From Nematostella vectensis (Eukaryota; Cnidaria; Anthozoa; Actiniaria; Edwardsiidae), in contig NC_064046.1 in assembly GCF_932526225.1 (NCBI RefSeq), positions 1,180,001 to 1,240,000 of the forward strand: 60,000 bases of DNA, read 5' to 3'. The notes beneath the pieces are model-generated. The model was not told the DNA's origin, searched no databases, and worked only from the letters and a program-made list of their open reading frames with translations. The position numbers were made by a program, and so were the translations under genes. Below, piece by piece: positions 24,101 to 36,100 of this stretch; within the stretch, counting starts at the first letter, position 1; the number at the start of each line of letters is the position of its first letter.

Positions 24101-27100
24101 ATTCTTGTTGCTGTTAACAACGGCTATGTTGACAGTGATGATGAGGGTGATGATGATTATGATGAGATGTATACGATGGATATTATGACAAGGATGATGC
24201 TGCTGATGATGATAAATATGATGATGATGCTGTTTTTATGAATTTTATATGATCAATAGGATGTTATTAATGATAGCCCAGGCTCTTATACCGGGCTACC
24301 GGGCTGCTTGTGCACGGAGACGAAGTGAAAAAGTTTGGGATCTGGGACGAGCTCCCCCCCCCCCCCCCCCCCCCCGGTGTCGTCGCAAATCTTATCTTGA
24401 TGAGAAAGTCTGTTGACGAGTGTTGTGTTTCTAAATGATGAATTCAATGATACTGCTTCTGATGGCGATGATGATGATAAGCGATAATATGTTAACATAC
24501 CTAATAAGTACCCCTACGTCCATCAGGGGGCCATATCCGCCCAAGCCAACGCCCTTCGCTACCTCGAGACCAATCTCCAATCCGTGATCAGCAAACAAGA
24601 CGCCTACACCCTGGCTATTTGTACCTACGCCATGGCGCTTACAAACAGCAGGTCGCTTAGTAAGGCCAGGACAGCGCTGACGGGGCTTGCAACAGTCAAA
24701 GGTGCGCCACAAGAGCTGGTAGAATTCTGTGACGACCTGTTATATATTGATTGCGTGACAGCGTGATGTTCCAACTGAAAAATTGCGTGACTTGCGTAAC
24801 ACTGTTTCGACTTGCGTGACACTGTATTGGATTCGCCTTGCGTGACATTTTTGTTTATTGAATTATCTGATCATTTTGGCATATAATCCTTTTATTATTT
24901 CATGCTTTAGTGATAAAATGGAGCGGTTTTTATTGTAGAATGGGTCAAAATTTGCAATGATTTAAAGGGGGTTTTTAGTTCGCAACTGACATTCCCTGCG
25001 CGTTCTTTCAGATGGTACGATGTACTGGACTGACGGCAAACAAGACAAACTAGCCGGCCCTTCACGCCCGTACTACAGACCCAGGTCAGCGGACATCGAG
25101 ATCACGGCTTACGCCCTCCTCGCCATTGGGCATAATAAAGACGTGCAGACCGGGCTCCCTGTGGTGCGATGGCTGTCCCAGCAGAGGAACTCGTTGGGAG
25201 GGTACTCGTCTACTCAGGTACTTTATCTATTGCACTGGGAGAGCCCCTACCAGCGGCGTGTTCTATTATATATGGTACTCGTCTACTCGGGTACTTTATC
25301 TATTGCACTGGGAGAGCTCCTACCAGCGGCGTGTTCTATAATATATGGGACTCCTCTACTCAGGTACTTTATCTATTGCACTGGGAGAGCCCCTACCAGC
25401 GGCGTGTTCTATAATATATGGTACTCGTCTACTCAGGTACTTTATCTATTGCACTGGGAGAGCCCCTACCAGCGGCGTGTTCTATAATATATGGGACTCA
25501 TCTACTCGGGTACTTTATCTATTGCACTGGGAGAGCTCCTACCAGCGGCGTGTTCTATAATATATGGGACTCCTCTACTCAGGTACTTTATCTATTGCAC
25601 TGGGAGAGCCCCTACCAGCGGCGTGTTCTATAATATATGGGACTCATCTACTCAGGTACTTTATCTATTGCACTGGGAGAGCCCCTACCAGCGGCGTGTT
25701 CTACAATATATGGGACTCATCTACTCAGGTACTTTATCTATTGCACTGGGAGAGCTCCTACCAGCGGCGTGTTCTATAATATATGGGACTCCTCTACTCA
25801 GGTGCTTTATCTATTGCACTGGGAGAGCCCCTACCAGCGGCGTGTTCTATTATATATGGGACTCATCTACTCAGGTACTTTATCTATTGCACTGGGAGAG
25901 CCCTACCAGCGGCGTGTTCTACAATATATGGGACTCATCTACTCAGGTACTTTATCTATTGCACTTGGAGAGCCCCTACCAGCGGCGTGTTCTACAATAT
26001 ATGGTTCTTCTCCGAGATCCCGAAATGCCCTGTCGCTTAGCGCATTCAGAAGGCAATTGCCTATCTCTACCTTTTATAGCTTTGATGACATAGAAACCCA
26101 GTGTTAATCCGTCGCTCTTTTTTCTGCTTTTCCTTGACTTGGGCGTATATTAATTTGCTGAGGGGGGTGAGCACTAATGTGGAAAAGGCCGTTTTGCATT
26201 GTTCTTTACTTTGGTCTTTGATTTTTTTATAAAATGGTGCGCGAAAGCGAACACTGTTTTCTTTCTATTAATCGATTTTCAAGATTGGTGGATATTCATA
26301 TCTGACATATCAACTATTCACATTCTATCCCCTTGCCCGTTATAACCAGGCTCACTGTGTTACATACCTTGCTTTTTTCAGGATACAGTGGTCGGTATAC
26401 AGGCCATGTCTGAGTTTGCCTCCTTCATCTATTCACCTTCTATGGACTACACTGTGACGCTCACAAACACAGACGATAATACATTCAGCAAAACCTTCAC
26501 TGTCAACGCGGCGAATTCCATGATCCTGCAAGAAGCTGATGTAAGTATCGCGTGAATTCTGCTGTGAAAGCTTGTGTATTCACAGAAGAGCCCTTATAAC
26601 CAATGCTTTGTTGTCATATTACCAAGGTCGAAGGCTCGTTAGAGTGTATACCAATAATCCCTTATCAATACTTCGTGTTCGGATTACCAAGGTCGAAGGC
26701 TCGTAACAGTGTATACTAATAATCCTTAAACGACGCCTTGTGTTCGGATTAGCAAGGTCGGAGGCTCTTAACAGTGTATACTAATATTCCCTTACCGATG
26801 CTTCGTGTCCAGATTACCAAGGTCGAAGGCTCGTTATAGTGTATACTAATATTCCCTTATCGATGCTTCGTGTCCAGATTACCAAGGTCGAAGGCTCGTT
26901 ATAGTGTATACTAATATTCCCTTATCGATGCTTCGTGTCCAGATTACCAAGGTCGAAGGCTCGTTATAGTGTATACTAATATTCCCTTATCGATGCTTCG
27001 TGTCCAGATTACCAAGGTCGAAGGCTCGTTATAGTGTATACTAATATTCCCTTATCGATGCTTCGTGTCCAGATTACCAAGGTCGAAGGCTCGTTAGAGT

Positions 27101-30100
27101 GTATACTAATATTCCCTTATCGATGCTTCGTGTCCAGATTACCAAGGTCGAAGGCTCGTTAGAGTGTATACTAATATTCCCTTATCGATGCTTCGTGTCC
27201 AGATTACCAAGGTCGAAGGCTCGTTAGAGTGTATACTAATATTCCCTTATCGATGCTTCGTGTCCAGATTACAAAGGTCGAAGGCTCGTTAGAGTGTATA
27301 CTAATATTCCCTTATCGATGCTTCGTGTCCAGATTACCAAGGTCGAAGGCTCGTTAGAGTGTATACTAATATTCCCTTATCGATGCTTCGTGTCCAGATT
27401 ACCAAGGTCGAGGGCTCGTTAGAGTGTATACTAATATTCCCTTATCGATGCTTCGTGTCCAGATTACCAAGGTCGAGGGCTCGTTGCGCATCACAGGAAA
27501 GGGTCGTGGTATCGGGATTGTCCAAGTGGGCGTGTCCTACCACGTGGACAAACCGCCTGTCGAGGCCAATTTCAACTTCACCATCGAGGTGAGATGTACT
27601 GTATGGAGGTCATGTTACGTCTTCAAATCATTCAATAACACGCAGTATCATTTTTAAAACAAAACTGCGACGGCATTTCAAGTAACCTCCGTCTTGTAAA
27701 GTAATTTTATTTGTCTCGAGGGTTTGTGTGTGTTGTGTCACACGTGTAACACATGTCACGTGATTGTCTGCAGGAATAGTGTGATATGTGCCGTGATTTT
27801 TTACTTGTAGGTGTTGTGACAAGTCACGTGATTTTTACTTGTAGGTGTCACGTGATTTTTTACTTTCAGGTGTTATGTGACAAGTTATGTTTTTTTACTT
27901 GTAGGCGTTGTGTGACATGTCACGTGATTGTTTGCTTGTAGACGTTGTGTGACATGTCACGTGATTGTTTGCTTGTAGGCGTTGTGTGACATGTCACGTG
28001 ATTGTTTGCTTGTAGGTGTTATCCGAGGGCAAGTATGACATGGAGACTCGAGCGTGCGCAGTGTGGGGAGGTGAAGGCGACGGGTCAAACATGGCGGTCA
28101 TGGAACTTGGCGTCTTCTCTGGCTTCACACCGGATAGGGAGTCAGTTGCTAAGGTAACGGCTACACGTGATCGCTATCTGGCAAAAATGAGGCGTTTTCA
28201 AATTGCAGTGTTCAATCCCATGCAAGAGTGACAGTCGTTTATCATGCCATGTGGAGCGTTAAGATATTTACAACATTTAGATAAAAGGGATTCATATATT
28301 TTTAATAAAGCTCCATTTAACCCCCCCCCTTTGAACCTTTCTACCAAAACAGAATGCTCCTGATGAGATTAGTACAGAACATGCCGTAAAAAGAATATTT
28401 TTTTTTAAAGATATGTAGTTTTATGTGTTTTATATATTTACCTCTGTGTTTATATGGTACATTTGATTTTTTTACCACCATAGTAGGAGTAGTATATGGT
28501 CACTAGCAAATGGCACCTCGCGTACAATATGACACGTGGTCGCTCTCAGCCAATGGCAGCACGCGTACAATGGGCCTCGCGGTCGCTCTCAGCCAATGGC
28601 AGCACGCGTACAATATGCCACGCGGTCGCTCTCGGCCAATGGCAGCACGCGTACAATTATGCTACGCAGTCGCTCTCAGCCAATGGCAGCACGCGTACAA
28701 TATGCCTCGCGGTCGCTCTCAGCCAATGGCAGCACGCGTACAATATGCCACGCGGTCGCTCTCAGCCAATGGCAGCACGCGTACAATATGCCTCGCGGTC
28801 GCTCTCAGCCAATGGCAGCACGCGTACAATATGCCTCGCGGTCGCTCTCAGCCAATGACAGCACGCGTACAATATGCCACGCGGTCGCTCTCAGCCAATG
28901 GCAACACGCGTATAATGTATGACTTGGCTAGTTTTAGCCAATAGAATTGGCTTGTTGTGTCACGCGGTCGCTATTAACCAATGGTAATTCGAGTACTATG
29001 TGTTAATTTCAGCTGCTGGTCGACAAGCAGAACTCTGTCAAGCGCGTGGAAGACGAGACCCGCAAGACAGTGGTCTACTTCGATACGGTGAGTTGCTATG
29101 GTAAAGAAGCTTTTGGCTTTCCTTTGGTGTTTAATGTTTGCCTTTTTGGTGTTTAATGTTTGCCTTTTTGGTGTTTAATGTTTGCCTTTTTGGTGTTTAA
29201 TGTTTGCCTTTTTGGTGTTTAATGTTTGCCTTTTTGGTATTTAATGTTTGCCTTTTTGGTGTTTAATGTTTGCCTTTTTGTTTGCCTTTTTTACCTTCTT
29301 TCTTTTGTCTTCGCGCGTAATTCCCCTGAGGATGCGTTAAATGAACGATTATGTTTCTATAGTTGTCGCTTTCAAACGACTGCTTAACGACTGTCCTTTT
29401 TTTCTTTTCCCTATCCTCTTTTTATCGACGAATATTGCTTATTGTTTTTATTTTATTTTACCATTCATCTTATTTTGCTGCTCGACTCCTGTCCGATTTC
29501 TGGTCCCCTTCTTCCCCTGTCCGTTTAATCGTCCTCTCGTCGCGTTTTTGACAGATCACCAAAAGTAAGACGTGCGTGCAGATCCGCTATCAGCGCGCCT
29601 ACGCCACTGGAAAAGTGCAGGCGGTACCCGCGGCGGTCTACGACTACTACGCTCCAGGTATTCATCATGGCACTGGGTTTTTTTTTTTCATGGCACTGGG
29701 GTTTTTATCATGGCACTGGGGTTTTTATCATGGCACTGGGTTTTTTTTCATGGCACTGAGGTTTTTATAATGGCACTGGGGTTTTTATCATGGCACTGGG
29801 TTTTTTTTTTCATGGCACTGGGTTTTTTTTTTCATGGCACTGGGTTTTTTTTCATGGCACTGAGGTTTTTATCATGGCACTGGGGTTTTTATCATGGCAC
29901 TGGGGTTTTTATCATGACACTGAAGTTTTTATCATGGCACTGGGGTTTTTAACATGGCACTGAGGTTTTTATCATGGCACTGGGGTTTTTATCATGGCAC
30001 TGGGGTTTTTATCATGGCACTGAGGTTTTTATCATGGCACTGAGGTTTTTATCGTGGCACTGGGGTTTTTATCATTGCACTGGGGTTTTTATCATGGCAC

Positions 30101-33100
30101 TGGGGTTTTTATCATGGCACTGGGGTTTTTATCATGTCACTGGGGTTTTTATCATGGCACTGGGGTTTTTATCATGGCACTGGGGTTTTTATCATGGCAC
30201 TGGGGTCTTTATCATGGCACTGGGTTTTTTTTCATGGCACTGAGGTTTTTATCATGGCACTGGGGTTTTTATCATGGCACTGGGGTTTTTATCATGGCAC
30301 TGAGGTTTTTATCATGGCACTGGGGTTTTTATCATGGCACTGGGATTTTTATCATGGCACTGGGGTTTTTATCATGGCACTGGGGTCTTTATCATGGCAC
30401 TGGGGTTTTTATCGTGGCACTGGGGTTTTTATCGTGGCACTGAGGTTTTTATCATGGCACTGGGGTTTTTATCATGGCACTGGGGTTTTTATCATGGCAC
30501 TGGGTTTTTATCATGGCACTGGGGTTTTTATCATGGCACTGGGGTTTTTATCATGGCACTGAGATTTTTATCATGGCACTGGGGTTTTTATCATGGCACT
30601 GGGTTTTTATCATGGCACTGGGGTTTTTATCATGTCACTGGGGTTTTTATCGTGGCACTGGGGTTTTTATCGTGGCACTGGGGTTTTTATCGTGGCACTG
30701 GGGTTTTTATCGTGGCACTGGGGTTTTTATCGTGGCACTGGGGTTTTTATCGTGGCACTGGGGTTTTTATCATGTCACTGGGGTTTTTATCATGGCACTG
30801 GGGTTTTTATCATGGCACTGGGGTTTTTATCATGGCACTGGGGTTTTTATCATGTCACTGGGGTTTTTATCATGGCACTGAGGTTTTTATCATGGCACTG
30901 GGGTTTTTATCGTGGCACTGGGGTTTTTATCGTGGCACTGGGGTTTTTATCGTGGCACTGGGGTTTTTATCATGGCAACTTTCCCCCGACCACCAAGAGT
31001 GCCTGGGAAACATCATGTTAGATTGCGGGAGTTGCGTGAGAAGAGTTATCATACCAATCTTACGTGAAGGAGACTGCTACGCCTGGCCTGAGTGTTGGCG
31101 TTATCGTACCGATCACATGTAGAGAAGAGAATTTAGGCTTGGTTCACAGTATTACCTGAGTGTGGGCTATCGTATCGATGTTTTAGCGGACGTACATTGA
31201 GCTTTGTGTGAGCTATCATACCGATCAGATGAAGAAAAGAGTGTTGGCTTATTTTCATTGTATAACGTGTGCGGGGGCTAACCGAGGGCGGATTGTAAAC
31301 ACTGTTTGACCTTACCCGTTAGGCAAAATATGGAAACCTTCAATGAAACTCATCAATCAATTCTCTCCGTGTGTGTTGTTTACAAGATCCAATTAGCTCG
31401 ATCACCTCTCATCTGGTCTAATGTTTCGTGTCCTTGGAATTATATTTTGTTTTACCGTGCTCTAAGCAAACACTGTTTGACCTATAAGGCCTTGCCCGTT
31501 ACCAAAATATGGAAACCTTAAACGAAACTCATCAATCAGTTCTCTCCGTGTTTTTTGTTTACAAAGATCCAATTAACTGTCTCGATTACCTTTCATCTGG
31601 TCTAATGTTTCGTCTCCTTGGAGTTATATTTAGTTTTACCGTGATCAAGAGTACAATTCAAAGGGAAAAACAAAGCATAACGAATTTGTTTTTTTGTGAT
31701 CTGAAAAAAATTCATGAAAATAAGATAACAGCTTAAATATGTTAGTAATGGAATATGAACCTATGTGATGTTGTGTTTTATTGTCATTTCCAATTAAAGC
31801 TGTAAGAATAGGATTTCCTCCATTATTTACAGTAAAATCATCAATGATATCGATTACGTGCTTGATGTTGTTTGTTATGTGTTTTACTTTCCTCTACATC
31901 ATCTACACTGTTTTCTTGTTTTGCCAAGTTAAAATTCTCCTATCAGTGTTTTGATTTATCTTAATTACATCTTTAAAACCAAAACATGGCAACCACTTCC
32001 ATTACCGCAGATACTATACTTGTTCCATTTATGCCTATATCATTACGACCCATTCGTCTTCGGTTTGGCGCCCTTCGAGACAAATTGTACCACCACTCAC
32101 TATTTGGATTGTAGGCAAAATAAGCGTAGAAAAATCGATTCTTATCGCATAATTCCCGCGGGGGAAGGCTCTTTTAATTACAACCCGTGTTTTTCACCAT
32201 GGATAGTATAATAGCTCTAATGGCGTTTCGATTAGAAAACATTCCCAAAATCTGGTTTTAATTGTTTCTCGATGAAAGGCGAGACGAGTTATAAGAAAGA
32301 CTAAAGTGATAGTTATAGAAATTGGTTTAGCACAACTTTGATAAAAACGCGGTGACTTTTTGGGGTGGGAATTTATCATGCGGCGCAAGAAACAATGAAT
32401 GTTTATTGTCGGCGGAAGTCGACGAAACTGAGTCTCTTTAATTTAAAGGCTGAAGAGGAAACGTTATTAAATCTTTTGTTTCGCTCCCCGTGAATTTTGT
32501 TCTCTTATCTATTCGATATTCACTGTAATAACGAAATATCTGGCGTTTCGTAGATGGAATTAACACATGTGTCTTCTTCTTTCCTTTGAGAATCAAAACA
32601 GAGCTTTTAACATTTTGACATCTACTCGGATTTCAGCCTAAATATACTTCTTTTTTCCATCGAAAGCGTCCTCCTAGGCGCCCGTCTCCAAGTAGTTTTG
32701 GAATCTGCTCGTTTGCCGGTGCAGCTGTCGTGGTCTGATTTATTTAGGCACGTCCTTAACACCTTTTTCGCCCTTACAGATTTATCACCTTTTAGTCGCT
32801 TGAATTCTTTGTGGTCCACACACCTGAGAGGAATTTATAGATTACCCCAGAAATGCCCGTGATGTCAAACATTAATCGATTTTTAAAGTTCTCAGTTCAC
32901 ACTGGGCAGTGCCGACTTCAGTGCATTGGAAACCTGAAGAAATGCGCAGAGGTTGGGGGTTAGAGAGTACGGATTATCGAGATGAAATCTCTGCCGCGAT
33001 GATGAGCTTGCAATGAATATTTTCCGGATGTATTTTTGTTTCGCAACGTTTGTTCCTAAGGTGTTTTGCGTTTCGGGAAAACGCACTTTGCTAATTAGCG

Positions 33101-36100
33101 ATTAATACCGTCATACACGGCTGCTGTCGCACAAAGGCTATTTTGGCCCTGTTGTTTGAAGTTAAGATGAAGGAAGAAGGTGCAGCTAAGATGGCGGAGA
33201 CAACACAAGTTGATTTTGAGGTTGTGGATCTGGCGTGTGCATTACTGCTTTACAAGAACAGAGAACAGTTCATGGAATCGGTCGCTTACGAGTGCGAGAA
33301 AGTGGATGACACGTTTAGTAAGGCCGCTGAGAGCTGGGGGAAATGGGGTGAGGATTATTTTCACTGCTTTTGGCTGATCCAGGAGGGAATAACCGTATTA
33401 ACTGACGGTGTCAAGGAGTGTGAGGGCGAAGAGTTTGCAAGCGAGTCTAGGGCAAGCGGTGTTTTGAGCGAGTGCAGCGAACACGATGTGCTCGATACCT
33501 CGAGGCCGTTATTGCAACGCGAAGAAAGCTCGCCAAATGGATCGACCGTGTGGTGTGGGTCGAAACACGGAACACCGACAAGACCTGCTAATCTGTTTCA
33601 AAACAACTCGCTGCATTATAAGGCTGTCTCCAAGGAGAGCGTTTCTAAGGCGGTTGTCGAGATCGAGATGGTCGAAATGAAGTCGCGGGCGAAGAGAATG
33701 TCAAGTAGCTCATTCAGGCGGTCGGGGGGTTGCGAGTCGATCAATGGAGCTGATTATTATGATAGTTTTCGTGCGACTCTGTGCACCCCAGAGAATGATC
33801 TGACCGCCACTGAAGACGAGGAAGACCACCCCCTCGCCCCTTCCCCTGACAGTACTGCTAAGAACACCCAGGACTCCGCCTACCCGGGTCCCCATGGGCG
33901 GAATTTTAGGAGGATTTCCTTGTCAAGGTATAAAGAAGCGACAGAGAAGTTTCGAAAAGCTAAGAGAATGATGCGATCTCTACCCAGGGGGGAAACATCC
34001 CAAGTCACATCATTTTCTAAACAGGTAACGAAACTAAACTAAAACACAGAAAGAGCCTTTGTGAACGCACCCGCAGACAGAACTTATACCATCTTCATTA
34101 TCACCATCATCATCATCTCCACCATCATAACCATCATTATCAACTTCATCATCATCATCACCACCACCACCACCACCGCCGCCGCCGCCGCCACCACCAC
34201 CACCGCCACCACCACCACCGCCACCACCACCACCGCCACCGCCACCATCACCATCTTCATTATCACCATCATCATCATCTCCACCATCATAACCATCATT
34301 ATCAACTTCATCATCATCACCACCATCATCATCACCACCATCATCATCATCATGATCACCACCATCATCATCATCATCATCATCATCATCACCACTATCG
34401 TCTTCACCACCATCATCATATCACTATCATTATTGTCATCACAATCATTGTCATCAAAATCATTATTTTTATTATCAACATCAAAATCATTACCGTAAAG
34501 TACACCAGCATCGTTGTTTTCATGAGATACTCATCAAGATAATCATCATCATCATCATCATCATGATATTTGCTACCCTCCTCATTATGATCGCAAATGT
34601 ATCGTCACCATAATCGTCATGATGATAACCTCTATCTTGTACCCTTACCCATCGATGTATCATGTAATTAATCTCTACTTATACACACATGATGACAGGT
34701 TCGTCGAGCGCGCCTGTGGCTGTCAGCGGTTATACTCTCCTATCTTGACCGCGCATGCGCCCACCAAGCCCAGCAACTCTGTAAGGAATTCGTCTCCCAC
34801 ATGAACGCGCTGGAATGCGTCAAGTGGATCTGCTCTAAGAAACTCGAGACTCCATCGGGAATCAAGTCGCTACTGACCAAGAAGCTAAACGGAGGTAAAT
34901 GGCGACGTTTGTTAGAAAAGTTCCACTTTGTCAACTACATAGTTTGGCGATACCTAATGATCACTGAAGGTAGACTAGGATCAGGCCAAGAGCTCGGTAT
35001 CCCTGTGGTAATCACGGACAAGGGAGCTGCGCACCCGATAGATGACTGGCGCATGCGTGATAAGTGTCAGACCTGCGTGGAGTTCGAGCGCAAGACGCCT
35101 TACTCATGTGCAGTAGCCGTCAACACAAAAGATGAAATTCTAATCATAGACTCCTTGAATGACGTCACCGTCTTTAGCTCCGACGCTAAGATGCTGTTTA
35201 CATTCAGCGCGGCAACGCGCCGTCACAAAAACGCTCGCTGGATGGTCGGTACTGACCAAGACGATCGAATATACATCGGGAGCTGTCTCGGGATTGGCTC
35301 GGAGCCCTCTCGGCCCATCTCTATATTCAACGCTCACGGCGACCTGATTGACGAGCCCGAGTTGCGAGGCTACTGGGGCCAGTACCATCTTTATGCTGTG
35401 ACCAGGAAGGCGCTCATACTTTGCCTGGCCGTCGGCACAGCGATTGGTAACCGCGTGTTCGTCCACGATGCCACTGGTAAGCATCTGACGTCATTTCCGG
35501 TAAACGAGATCTCGTATCCGAAGCATTTCACATGCGGGGACGAGGTTGTGGTCGTGTGTGGGGCCACGTCGCTCCGTTCAGACGACATGGCGATCCAGAC
35601 ATTCGACCACACCGGACAACAGCTTTTTTACTTTAAACCCAAGCTGGACTTCCAGCGTATAGCCTTGGACCCTCTGTCCGGACACATCTATCTGGTCGGG
35701 ACCCGGATGCTCTACGACTATCGATATCTACTGTGCGACACGATCATATTGACCGGCGAGCTGAACATTCTCGGAGCGGACGGACAGTTGGTGCAATCCG
35801 GGGTCAAGTTAAGGTGGCCCTTTAGGGTCATTGCCGGTCTGGCCGTTATGAGGAGTGGGCTGGTTGCTATGGTGACAGTGGATGAACCTTATTGCGCAAT
35901 ACACATTCTGTGACCTTGACCTAGCGACCAGTCTATATAATCGTATTACCGTAATTCATGGCAATAGTGATTATTAGTACTCTTTGATAAAGTGTAAGCA
36001 AGTTGCCATTATCCGGTCCAGGAAATATTTGGATAGGGTTAGGGTTAGATCACAGGAAACCCACACACTCCCACTCGGAATTTCTCAGTATTTTTACATC

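Noticed and set aside
25126-26107. Open frames of 71-200 residues with GTLSIALGE repeats
   Set aside because: Read-through of the 73-bp array downstream of the true exon end at 25217.
26617-27477. CRISPR-like look of regular repeats (also 46-bp and 73-bp arrays)
   Set aside because: No unique spacers: the whole unit repeats. The host is an animal genome; these are minisatellites.
28496-28944. Open frames of 120-144 residues over the 43-bp array
   Set aside because: Stop-free repeat in all frames, located in an intron between two well-supported exons.
29572-31122. Long WHWGFYHGT-type open frames
   Set aside because: Artefact of the 20-bp array; only the first part (to 29657) is a real exon, and in another context.
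33143-33166. Possible earlier start of the NHL-like gene at 33143
   Set aside because: The codon at 33143 is TTG, not ATG; the first in-frame ATG is 33167.
34084-34419. Met/Val-rich minus-strand open frame
   Set aside because: Translation of the CAT/CAC/GCC triplet repeat; the same holds for open frames at 19097-19391.
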